Part shown: positions 42,903 to 51,246 of the stretch, piece by piece
How positions within the stretch are numbered: position 1 is the first letter of the stretch
Layout: every line of letters starts with the position of its first letter
Source: Candidatus Heimdallarchaeota archaeon
GTDB taxonomy: Archaea; Asgardarchaeota; Heimdallarchaeia; Heimdallarchaeales; Heimdallarchaeaceae
Direction: 5' to 3'
DNA: 60,026 nucleotides
Assembly (NCBI GenBank): GCA_030607575.1
Contig: JAUWJS010000003.1
Location: 1-60,026, forward strand
Notes under the pieces: generated by a model
Told to the model about the DNA's origin: nothing
The model's database searches: none
The model's input: the letters and a program-made list of their open reading frames with translations, nothing else
Translations under genes and position numbers: made by a program

Positions 42903-43832
42903 ATGCCAAGAAGACCAGATGCAGAACTAATAAAAACAACAAAGTTTCATGAATTCGAATTTCTTATTATGCGTAATAAAAATGAAAGCGAGATTCATTA
43001 TAAAACCCAAGTAGATCTCACCAAAACCCACAAATTTTTAGAAGCATTTAATAAAGGTAAAGAAGACAAAGAAAAATTGACTTTGTTCCAAATTTACCTT
43101 ACAGCTGCCGTAAGAACAATATCTTTGCGTCCTAAAATCAATCGATTTGTATCAGGAAAAAGGTTATGGCAAAGAAATAAGATTATCATTTCATTTGTAG
43201 TTAAAAAAGAAAAAACTGAGGATGGAGACGAAATAAACGCTATGATTGAATTTGACCCCTTTGATACTCTCGAAACAGTTCAGAAAATAGTTAACAAGGA
43301 ACTTTATGAAGCAAGATATGGGGAAAATCCGAATGAAAAAGATGTCAAATTTTGGGGTGCCTTTCCCAGATGGGTAATTCGTTTTATTTTCTGGATGTTA
43401 CGCTGGACAGATGAACGTAATATGCCAATATATGCTTTTACTAAGGACATTCCAATGTGGTCAACAGTATTTCTAGCTCATTTAGGGTCGATAAATGTAG
43501 ATGCTGTTTATCACCACCTCTTTAGTCTTGGAACAACGGGAGTGCTAGTAACTTTTGGAAAAATGTATAAAGCTCAGATTCTAGATCAAGAAACAGAAAA
43601 AGTTGATATACGAAATATTATGGATGTTAAAATTTGCATAGATGATCGAATCACACCAGGAAGTTACAGTGGACCAACTGTTAATTTGTTAAAAGAGCTA
43701 ATTGAACATCCTGAACCTCTGATAAATCCTCCTGATTTAACTGATGAACAGCTGGATAAACTTATGTTGAAGAAATATAAGAAAGATAGAAAAGAAAGAG
43801 AAAAAAGAAGGCGGAAGGAAAAAAAATCCTGA
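42903..43832 (+). CDS. 2-oxoacid dehydrogenase E2-like acyltransferase domain protein without catalytic His
   Basis: This 309-residue protein resembles the CAT-fold catalytic domain of E2 acyltransferases: TQVDLTKTHKFLEAFN, FQIYLTAAVRTISLRPKINRFV, IISFVVKK and a late D-D-R-I-T-P-G. In real E2 enzymes the last motif is D-H-R-x-x-D-G; here His is Asp and Asp is Pro. No lipoyl or E1/E3-binding domain is present, and there is a C-terminal lysine/arginine tail. The protein may have lost transferase activity or may act by another mechanism. A membrane-like hydrophobic patch (WVIRFIFWMLRW) lies in the middle. Confidence 0.8.
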   Translation: MPRRPDAELIKTTKFHEFEFLIMRNKNESEIHYKTQVDLTKTHKFLEAFNKGKEDKEKLTLFQIYLTAAVRTISLRPKINRFVSGKRLWQRNKIIISFVVKKEKTEDGDEINAMIEFDPFDTLETVQKIVNKELYEARYGENPNEKDVKFWGAFPRWVIRFIFWMLRWTDERNMPIYAFTKDIPMWSTVFLAHLGSINVDAVYHHLFSLGTTGVLVTFGKMYKAQILDQETEKVDIRNIMDVKICIDDRITPGSYSGPTVNLLKELIEHPEPLINPPDLTDEQLDKLMLKKYKKDRKEREKRRRKEKKS

Positions 43833-44040
43833 TCAAAAGAAAGTAGATTGTAGTGATTAAATCCGATTGATTTTAAATAGAATTTTATCTTCTTTATTCT
43901 CTAAAAAATACAAATTGAGAGTTCAGAGAGTTAACTTCTTTTCATGTTAGTAATTTAGAAATCACAGTTCTTACAGAAACTTTAAAAATGTGCATTCATC
44001 ACGATTGATTAAATTAAGATTAACACTCGAGGTTAATTAG

Positions 44041-46725
44041 ATGAAGGTTTCTAAGAAAATACTAACTCTATTTGCAGTTACACTTATTATCGGGTTGTTA
44101 ACTGTTGGTACTGTCTCTAAAGCAACCAACAGTTTCATCAAATTTCAACCACCAACAGAAGGAGAATGGATTATTACAGGTTTGGAAATAATATCAAACG
44201 ATGTAATAATCAATGGTTCAATTACAATTGAAGAAGGAGGAGAGTTGAGGATTATTAACTCAACTGTAGATTTCTTGGCAAATCAAACTTTCTCATGTAC
44301 AGTAGAATTGAAAGATGGTGCCACTCTTTATGTTGAAAACAGCATTCTACAACCAACAGATAGTATGTATAATTTTACAATTAAAGCGACTCATCTTAGC
44401 ACCAATCTTAGTGTAGTATCATCTGTAACTTTTAAAGAAAGTTTTGTATGGTTTGCATTAATTGATGTTAGGAATGCTGCTGATTTTACTATAGATACAA
44501 CAGATTTTACTGGTTGTTCTTTTCATATCAGTAATAGCCAAAATATTTTGATCGAAAATAGTGATTTTGTTACTGCTGAAATAGGATTGGAACTAGATGA
44601 TAGTGGATCTATTGAAATCAATTATTGTGTATTTGATGACGTTAATTACGGGCTAGTAGTTGATGATGCAGATGCTCTTATTCTTGATAATAATGAATTT
44701 GGCATTATAGTTGAAATTGGTTTGCAATTAGATGATATCATTTCTGTGGAAATTACAAATAATTATTTCCATAATGCTAAGCTAGCTGCTCACCTTGAGG
44801 ATTCAAGAATAACAATGACTGATAACTTTTTCTGGAATCTTGAAAATGGTATCATACTAGATAATGCGGATTTTTCAACAATCAGCAACAATAACTTCAC
44901 TGAAGTTTCAGATGTTTGTATAGAGGCAGAAGGCACAAGAGCATCTTTAATAACTGAAAATAGATTCATTGATAGTACTCAAGCTGTTGATTTTTTCATG
45001 TCACCAAACTGGATAATAAATAATTACTTTGATAATCTTGAGTCTGGTGTATATGTACTAGATTCTGACGGAATTGAAGTATCAAACAACGAATTCTATA
45101 ACATATCAGAAACGTCTGTTGAAACAGCAGATACAAGAGATGTTACAATATCTTTCAATGTATTTTATAATGTTACAACAGGAATCAATCTTCTAGGTGG
45201 TAGAAATAATGAAATTGAATCTAATATTTTAACCTATGTAAGGGAAGGAATAAGCGTAGTCTCCTCAAGAGAAGTAATAATTCTTGGTAATATTATTAAT
45301 AATACAATAACTGGTATCTATGTTGAACAAACTAAGGATGTAGTTATAACTGCTAACGGAGCGATTAATGCAGAATACGGAATAACACTCTGGTCAACTA
45401 GTATCGGTATTTTAGCTAGTAACGGTATATTTGACTCTGTTTATGGGATCAGTATCTGGTTCTCAGACTATATCAGACTTATAGGGAATGACGTAAACAC
45501 TTCAGACATTGGAATTGTTGCCCGAAATACACTATATTTGCAAATTCGTGATGGAACCTATAAGGCGTTAGATACAGGTATACAAATTATTGGATGTGCA
45601 TCTCCTATTATAATTGGAAATTCATTTGATTCAATTACTGGAGAAGCAATAACCTTCATTGATAGTAATGGTTTCTCTGTATACAATAACAATTTTGGAA
45701 CTGTTGGCCAATATGGTTCAATAACTGATTGTCTAGGTCTTTTCTATAAACAATTTGATAACGTTACTTTTGTTGGTAATTATTATGAAAATGAACCTCC
45801 AGGCGAGGTTTTAATTGATATTGTTACAATTGATTTTGTAGTTCATGAAATTATAGACTTCTATCCTCTCGTAACTAGTTATACAGTTATCCCTTCAATT
45901 GAATATGTAACAAGAGACATCCTTCATCCACAAGACATTGATGAAGTATTTATCGAATCTCAGATATTTGTACCAACTGATACAGAAGACGTTAAGGTCT
46001 ATCTTCAATATCTTCTTAACAATGGTCCAACATGGGTAAGTGTTGAGATAACCTCTTCAGGAACTCCTATAGGTTCAATTGGTGCAATTAACTCATATTC
46101 AGGAACTCTTCCTGCATTTGATTATGATAATCTCATAATCTACCGAATTATGGTCGAATACACTGATGAACTAGTTACAAAACAAGTCTTTTCTGAAAAT
46201 CATGGTTATGTGGTACTTGAATCTGATTCGACACCTGTCTATATCTCAACTCCTGAAATCTCCCTTTTGACCACTGATGAAGATGATCAAGATGTTACTT
46301 TACCAACCAATCTCTTCTATGAAGACGAAAGATATATGATTACAGTTGAGATTACTAACAGAACAGAACTTGAAACCATATCAGGTAGGAATCATGTAAA
46401 CATCACATGGTCAGAATTTGATCCAAACAATAATGTCTCAACAGGATTTACAGCCATAATGAAATTCAATGGAACTGCTTATGTCCCATTTTATTACTTC
46501 GAATTTGGTAAAGGATTTGATGCTAATGCAATTATTGAATTCTTCATTAGTGTTGTTGATATTAATGGTACATTCTATAGAACAGTAAATAATTATACTA
46601 TATACATTGAATCTCCTGTCACTAAAACAGGTTTCGATGCATTAACTTTGCTTTCTATTGGTGCAACTTTGTTGGTAATTCAAGCCATGGTTATATATCG
46701 AAGAAGAAGAAAACAGGAAGAATAA
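44041..46725 (+). CDS. Cell-surface right-handed beta-helix repeat protein
   Basis: This 894-residue secreted protein has a signal peptide (residues 1-28), then about 18 turns of parallel beta-helix (residues 50-600) with PbH1-type repeats in which an N-N-x-F or N-N-I run recurs every 22-24 residues (e.g. ISNNNFTEVSD, VSNNEFYNISE). A beta-sandwich-like segment follows (640-860), then one C-terminal membrane helix (ALTLLSIGATLLVIQAMVIY) and a basic tail RRRRKQ. Such surfaces bind or cleave polysaccharides; no catalytic acid set could be identified. Confidence 0.88.
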   Translation: MKVSKKILTLFAVTLIIGLLTVGTVSKATNSFIKFQPPTEGEWIITGLEIISNDVIINGSITIEEGGELRIINSTVDFLANQTFSCTVELKDGATLYVENSILQPTDSMYNFTIKATHLSTNLSVVSSVTFKESFVWFALIDVRNAADFTIDTTDFTGCSFHISNSQNILIENSDFVTAEIGLELDDSGSIEINYCVFDDVNYGLVVDDADALILDNNEFGIIVEIGLQLDDIISVEITNNYFHNAKLAAHLEDSRITMTDNFFWNLENGIILDNADFSTISNNNFTEVSDVCIEAEGTRASLITENRFIDSTQAVDFFMSPNWIINNYFDNLESGVYVLDSDGIEVSNNEFYNISETSVETADTRDVTISFNVFYNVTTGINLLGGRNNEIESNILTYVREGISVVSSREVIILGNIINNTITGIYVEQTKDVVITANGAINAEYGITLWSTSIGILASNGIFDSVYGISIWFSDYIRLIGNDVNTSDIGIVARNTLYLQIRDGTYKALDTGIQIIGCASPIIIGNSFDSITGEAITFIDSNGFSVYNNNFGTVGQYGSITDCLGLFYKQFDNVTFVGNYYENEPPGEVLIDIVTIDFVVHEIIDFYPLVTSYTVIPSIEYVTRDILHPQDIDEVFIESQIFVPTDTEDVKVYLQYLLNNGPTWVSVEITSSGTPIGSIGAINSYSGTLPAFDYDNLIIYRIMVEYTDELVTKQVFSENHGYVVLESDSTPVYISTPEISLLTTDEDDQDVTLPTNLFYEDERYMITVEITNRTELETISGRNHVNITWSEFDPNNNVSTGFTAIMKFNGTAYVPFYYFEFGKGFDANAIIEFFISVVDINGTFYRTVNNYTIYIESPVTKTGFDALTLLSIGATLLVIQAMVIYRRRRKQEE

Positions 46726-46739
46726 AACTCTTCTCTATC

Positions 46740-46752
46740 TTTTTTATTTTTA
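46740..46752 (+). terminator. T-rich terminator after the beta-helix gene
   Basis: TTTTTTATTTTTA follows the stop codon by about 15 bases, and only one plus-strand gene follows after 65 bases. T runs are the usual archaeal signal. Confidence 0.4.
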
Positions 46753-46816
46753 TTAATTTAATTTTAGTACTATTGCTCAAATAGTAAAATAAATAAGTAT
46801 ATGATTTCCATTTGAG

Positions 46817-47560
46817 ATGACATCTATGCATGGTTTACCTAAAGGAAAACGTAAAGTTTTCAAGAAAGAAAATGTTACGCAGCAAGTCATTCTTGCGGGG
46901 GTTATAGTAGCTTGTGTTGTTTATTCATTTATTTTAGATATCAAACTTCTTAAAGTTTTATCAATTCTAGCAATATGTATTGTTGGAACAATGCTCGTTA
47001 CTTATTATATCATAGAGTTCTTCTCTGGAGCAGGCTATAGTGTAGCTAGTGCTATGAATGAACTTGTTTATTTAGTTCTTGGGCTGCCAATTCTAGTTAT
47101 TTCTGCAGGATTTCTGCCAGTGAGTATTTTACTTGCATTCTATCAGCCACCAGGAGAAACAGTTAAAATTATTATTTATGTTATTTTAGGTGTACTTGAA
47201 TTTGGAGCTATTATGTTCTTAATCAACCGTTATCTGAAAGACAGAAAGTTGAATATATTTCAATATATTAAGTATGTTTTCAATTTTGAGGCTAGAGCCA
47301 AAGAAGCCAGAAAATTCAGGGATAGAACCGATCAAATAGATGGATTTTATGATGCTCTTCACAAAGTTGAAGACAAAATTGCACAAAGAATGGAAGAAAA
47401 ATCTACTGGTTTTGATCAATTTGATTGGAAAGAAAAAGCTGCCAGTATATCTGGGAAGAGAAGTTCAACTACTGTAAAATGTTGGAACTGTGATACCAGA
47501 AATGAAATGGATGCTTATTTCTGTACAAGTTGCAGTGCCCCCTTAAAAAAGGATGAATAG
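46817..47560 (+). CDS. Membrane protein with C-terminal zinc ribbon
   Basis: This 247-residue protein has four predicted membrane helices (residues 25-135), a charged cytosolic region and a C-terminal zinc ribbon (C222, C225, C236, C239: KCWNCDTRNEMDAYFCTSC). The plan is like the protein at 12622, but no overall identity is evident. Zinc ribbons on such proteins probably mediate contacts with cytosolic partners. Function unknown. Confidence 0.7.
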   Translation: MTSMHGLPKGKRKVFKKENVTQQVILAGVIVACVVYSFILDIKLLKVLSILAICIVGTMLVTYYIIEFFSGAGYSVASAMNELVYLVLGLPILVISAGFLPVSILLAFYQPPGETVKIIIYVILGVLEFGAIMFLINRYLKDRKLNIFQYIKYVFNFEARAKEARKFRDRTDQIDGFYDALHKVEDKIAQRMEEKSTGFDQFDWKEKAASISGKRSSTTVKCWNCDTRNEMDAYFCTSCSAPLKKDE

Positions 47561-47603
47561 TCTCATCCCAAACTATTTATTTTGATTCTTTTCTTACGGT
47601 GTA

Positions 47604-48299
47604 ATGGGTTTAAGAAATCAAGAGAAATGTTGTTTAATCATTTTTGACTTTGATGGAGTGTTAGCTGATTCCAAAGAAGCATATGCAATGCAAATGCAAG
47701 AAACTGTAGAACATTTTTCAGGTAAGAAATTATCTGACAAGGTTTTCAAAGAAAGGGTGGGAAATACTGATCAGAAACAGGATTTCATTGAATTTCTAGA
47801 AAATGATAATCCTGAATTATTAGATTTGGCTCTTCAATATTATGTAAACATTACAGATAAATATTCATTTTTACGAAGTCTCTATTCTGGAGTAAGAGAA
47901 ACACTTGAAGAACTTAAAAAAGCAAACTATATTGGATTAGTGTCAAGAAAATCTCAAGAAAGGATGGAAAAATGGTTGCAACACTTTAAAATATCTCATC
48001 TTTTTGACAAACCAATAGGTACTCTTGATAAAACAAAGTCAAAAGCTATTATTCAAATAATGAATGATTTCAATATCTCCAATAGTCGTACATTCATGAT
48101 AGGTGATACAGAATTTGATATACAAAGTGCAAAACAAGCTAGAGTTAATTCAGTTTTAGCCTATTATGGAGCTTCTTCACCTGAAAAAGTGATGGAATTA
48201 AAACCAGATTATAATATACATGATATTTCTGAACTTATCTCTTTGATTGATACCTTCAAGAAATCAGTAAACCTCTCTGCCACAGATTTAAATAGATGA
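47604..48299 (+). CDS. HAD superfamily phosphatase
   Basis: This 231-residue HAD hydrolase has motif I FDFDGVLADS (D residues near 16 and 18), a helical cap, motif II in LVSRKS and motif IV in MIGDTEFDIQSAKQA. The family includes phosphoglycolate phosphatase and nucleotidases; the substrate is unknown. Its last codons overlap the start of the nitrilase gene at 48296 by 4 bases. The N-terminus MGLRNQEK is a glycine after Met, as in N-myristoylation targets, but this is common and has no Ser/Thr at position 6. Confidence 0.88.
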   Translation: MGLRNQEKCCLIIFDFDGVLADSKEAYAMQMQETVEHFSGKKLSDKVFKERVGNTDQKQDFIEFLENDNPELLDLALQYYVNITDKYSFLRSLYSGVRETLEELKKANYIGLVSRKSQERMEKWLQHFKISHLFDKPIGTLDKTKSKAIIQIMNDFNISNSRTFMIGDTEFDIQSAKQARVNSVLAYYGASSPEKVMELKPDYNIHDISELISLIDTFKKSVNLSATDLNR

Positions 48300-49135
48300 A
48301 TAGCAAACGAAAAATGATGAAAGTAGGTTTTCTACAGTTTCAGCCAATTTTAAAAGATGTTGAGGCAAACATTGATTCAATTTCCAAACTTATTGATGAA
48401 ACAAGATCTTTTGATTTATTAGTTATTCCGGAATTAGCAAATTCAGGGTACGTTTTTGTGGAGAAGAACGAACTTGCTAAAGTTTCTGAAGAAATTCCTT
48501 CAGGATATTTTGTTGAGAAATTAATTGAATTAACCAAACAAAAAAATGGGTATATTGTCTGCGGAGTCTGCGAAAAAAGTAGAAGTAAATATTTTAATTC
48601 TTCAGTATTGGTAGGTCCTGAGGGTTTTGTAGCTAAATACAGGAAGGTGCATCTGTTTGATAGGGAAAAACTGTTCTTTGAACCTGGGGATGGACCTTTC
48701 AAATTATATGATATCAGGGGAATGAATCTGGGGATGTTAGTATGTTGGGACTGGATTTTTCCAGAAGCAACTAGAAGCCTTGCTCTCCAAGGTATGGATG
48801 TATTAGCTCATTCGACAAATCTCGTTCTTTCCTTTTGTCAAACTGCAATGATTACAAGGTCCATAGAAAATCAGATATTCACCATTACTTCTAATCGAAT
48901 TGGAATTGAAACAAATGGAGAGTTCAGCCTTCATTTTAAAGGTCATAGTCAAGTGACAACTCCAGATGCGAAAAGACTTGTACAAGCTAGTACTGATAAG
49001 GAAGAAATACACTTTGTTGAAATAGATATCAAAAAAGCAAGAAACAAGTGGTTAAGTGACAACAATCACATCTTCAACGATAGAAGACCAGAGATGTATA
49101 ACACTCTGATTGAAAAAAAGAGTTTTAAGTTATGA
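48296..49135 (+). CDS. Nitrilase/carbon-nitrogen hydrolase family protein
   Basis: This 279-residue enzyme of the nitrilase superfamily has the catalytic triad Glu in VIPELANSGY, Lys in YRKVHLFD and Cys in LVCWDWIFPEA. Length and the order E-K-C are as in the family, which hydrolyses amides such as carbamoyl-putrescine, omega-amides or beta-ureidopropionate. The ATG overlaps the stop of the HAD phosphatase gene, so the two are translationally coupled. Which amide is used is not clear. Confidence 0.9.
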   Translation: MNSKRKMMKVGFLQFQPILKDVEANIDSISKLIDETRSFDLLVIPELANSGYVFVEKNELAKVSEEIPSGYFVEKLIELTKQKNGYIVCGVCEKSRSKYFNSSVLVGPEGFVAKYRKVHLFDREKLFFEPGDGPFKLYDIRGMNLGMLVCWDWIFPEATRSLALQGMDVLAHSTNLVLSFCQTAMITRSIENQIFTITSNRIGIETNGEFSLHFKGHSQVTTPDAKRLVQASTDKEEIHFVEIDIKKARNKWLSDNNHIFNDRRPEMYNTLIEKKSFKL

Positions 49136-49156
49136 AAAACAACTAGTGATGAGCTT

Positions 49157-50059
49157 ATGAAAACTTCACAAACTAAAGGTGGCAAAAGAACATATATACC
49201 TCATAAAGCTGCTGCTGAATTCAAGCCATCATTTGATTGGACAAAAACAGAAGCATTGAGTTTGTTTAATGATAAATTATTTACCTTTGAAGTTGATAAG
49301 ATTCATTTTAACGATTGTATTACAGGAATGAAAGATCTTCCAACAGAATGTGTTGACCTGATTATAGCCGATCCTCCTTTTGGTTTAAATTTCGGTGACA
49401 TGGAACCACTCTATAATAGAGACAGTAATTATGTCGCAGAAGGATACCAAGATATTCGTATTGAGAATTATATGGAATTCACTGATAAATGGATTAGTGA
49501 ACTCCCTCGTCTTATGAAAGATGATGCTGGTGTTTGGATTTTTAGCGGTTGGACAAATCTAGTGGATATTTTGAACGCATTAAGAGATAATAACTTGACG
49601 CTGATCAACCATATTATCTGGAAATATCAATTTGGTGTTTTTACCAGAAGGAAATTTGTTACCAGCCACTATCACGTTCTATTTGCTGTTAAAAACGAAA
49701 AAAGCTACTTCTTCAATAAAGTTGAGCACTATCCAGAAGATGTTTGGAATTTCAAAAGAGAGTATGAAAGAGGAACAAGGAAGAACGCTACTAAACTTCC
49801 TCTAGAGGTTGTTTTAAGATGTATAGATTTTGGAAGCAAACCTGGTGATTTGGTTCTAGATCCGTTTATAGGTAATGGTACAGCAGCTGTTGCAGCAAAA
49901 GGTTCTTTCAGACATTTCCTTGGTTTCGAAGTTAATCAAGCACTAAGTGATATAATTGAAAAAAGTATAAACAAAACATCAATAGGAGAGTTCTATATAC
50001 CTTACAGTGAAAAACCAGATGAGTTGGTAAGAAAAGCTAGAAAGAAATTTAAAAAATAG
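49157..50059 (+). CDS. Orphan DNA methyltransferase (N4-cytosine or N6-adenine, beta class)
   Basis: This 300-residue DNA methyltransferase has motif IV ADPPFGLNF (residues 71-79) and, near the C-terminus, the SAM-binding motif I LDPFIGNGTAAVAA. This order, IV before I, defines the beta class. DPPF does not tell N4 from N6 methylation. There is no adjacent restriction endonuclease or specificity gene. It is therefore an orphan, perhaps used in regulation or against invading DNA. It sits about 20 bases after the nitrilase stop. Confidence 0.9.
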   Translation: MKTSQTKGGKRTYIPHKAAAEFKPSFDWTKTEALSLFNDKLFTFEVDKIHFNDCITGMKDLPTECVDLIIADPPFGLNFGDMEPLYNRDSNYVAEGYQDIRIENYMEFTDKWISELPRLMKDDAGVWIFSGWTNLVDILNALRDNNLTLINHIIWKYQFGVFTRRKFVTSHYHVLFAVKNEKSYFFNKVEHYPEDVWNFKREYERGTRKNATKLPLEVVLRCIDFGSKPGDLVLDPFIGNGTAAVAAKGSFRHFLGFEVNQALSDIIEKSINKTSIGEFYIPYSEKPDELVRKARKKFKK

Positions 50060-50086
50060 CGTATTTTTAATTAAATCTTCCACAGC

Positions 50087-50302
50087 TTATTCTTTTTGAT
50101 ACTTGAAACTTAACTTAACCTTGGCTCGATATGCAACAATCATACCATCATTAATTCTAGCATCTAATTTCATTACTTCAACAACTCGAAGGTCTCTAAG
50201 TGATTTTGAAGCTTGTGCAACAGCTGCTTGAACTGCCTCTTCCCAATTATTGGGAGAGGAACCAACCAATTCGATTATTTTGTAAACTTTATCTTCATCC
50301 AT
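50087..50302 (-). CDS. Dodecin family flavin-binding protein
   Basis: This 71-residue protein has the dodecin fold: KVYKIIELVGSS, the flavin-stacking tryptophan in NNWEEAVQAAVAQAS and the strands VVEVMKLDARI and AYRAKVKLSF. Dodecins form 12-mers that store or buffer riboflavin or FMN in archaea and bacteria. It lies between the DNA methyltransferase gene (convergent) and the sirtuin gene (divergent). Confidence 0.93.
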   Translation of the reverse strand: MDEDKVYKIIELVGSSPNNWEEAVQAAVAQASKSLRDLRVVEVMKLDARINDGMIVAYRAKVKLSFKYQKE

Positions 50303-50431
50303 ACTCTTTCCTCCTATTTTCTTTAATTATCTCATATTGTCTCTAGATTTATTTAAAGATTTGTTGGAAAAATGAAATTTTAGCTTTATTAGAAGGTAAA
50401 GTTAAAATTATATTCTTTCTTTCTATTCAAG

Positions 50432-51187
50432 GTGAAAAAAATCCCATTTACGGAAAAAGATGTCAATGACATTGTCCAAATGATCAAAGGATCTAACTAC
50501 GTAGTAGTTTTTACTGGTGCTGGAATAAGTACTGAATCTGGGTTAGCTGATTTCAGAGGTAAAGATGGTATCTGGACAAGAAAAGAAAAGGGACTACCAC
50601 CTATAAGAGGAAAACATTTTGATGAAGTTAAACCGAATGCTGGACATCTTGCTCTAGTTGCTTTGCAGGACATGGGGGTCATCAAATTCTTAATATCTCA
50701 GAATGTGGATAATCTACATCTTAAATCAGGGATTAAACCTGAATTGATAGCTGAACTTCACGGGAACTATATGTTTATGAAATGTATAGAATGCGATACT
50801 CGATATAAGCGGGAAGAAATTGGTTGGGATCGAGAAATTCATGGAAGAGGTTTTAGAGCAGAGAAACAACTCGATCATCAACCAGTATGTCCAAATTGCA
50901 ATGGTAGAATAATTTCTTCTGTTGTTAATTTTAATGACCCTATGCCTGAAAAAGAAATGGCAATATCAAAGAAACACACTCAGAAGTGTGATCTACTGTT
51001 AGTAGTAGGCTCAAGTTTATCTGTTTTTCCTGCTGCAGGATTGCCTAGAAAAGCACAAAAGAATGGAGTAAAATTAATTATTATTAATATAGACTCTACA
51101 CCTTTGGATGAAAAAGCTGATATCAAGCTTGAGGTTAGTGCTGGAGAAATTTTATCAAAAGTAGTAGCAAAACTAAAAGAAAACTAG
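50432..51187 (+). CDS. NAD-dependent protein deacylase, sirtuin, SIRT6/7-like
   Basis: This 251-residue Sir2 enzyme has the NAD-binding GAGISTESGLADFRG (residues 29-43), SQNVDNLHLKSG, the catalytic histidine in ELHG (H110), and a zinc site (C118, C121, C153, C156). The class is unusual: GIWTRKEKGLPP after DFRG and the block VVNFNDPMPEKEM after the second zinc pair look like eukaryotic SIRT6/SIRT7 (class IV) rather than the RPxVVxFGE of typical bacterial and archaeal enzymes. It removes acyl groups from lysine using NAD. The start is a GTG at 50432. Confidence 0.92.
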   Translation: MKKIPFTEKDVNDIVQMIKGSNYVVVFTGAGISTESGLADFRGKDGIWTRKEKGLPPIRGKHFDEVKPNAGHLALVALQDMGVIKFLISQNVDNLHLKSGIKPELIAELHGNYMFMKCIECDTRYKREEIGWDREIHGRGFRAEKQLDHQPVCPNCNGRIISSVVNFNDPMPEKEMAISKKHTQKCDLLLVVGSSLSVFPAAGLPRKAQKNGVKLIIINIDSTPLDEKADIKLEVSAGEILSKVVAKLKEN

Positions 51188-51246
51188 TTAAACAGATATA
51201 TTAAGGCTGATTAGTTTTTTAAACAAGCTAAAAAAAGTAAATCTTT

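Noticed and set aside
44041-46725. Tandem DNA repeats in the beta-helix gene
   Set aside because: The repetition is at the protein-fold level with variable codons; I see no exact DNA repeats or CRISPR-like spacing.
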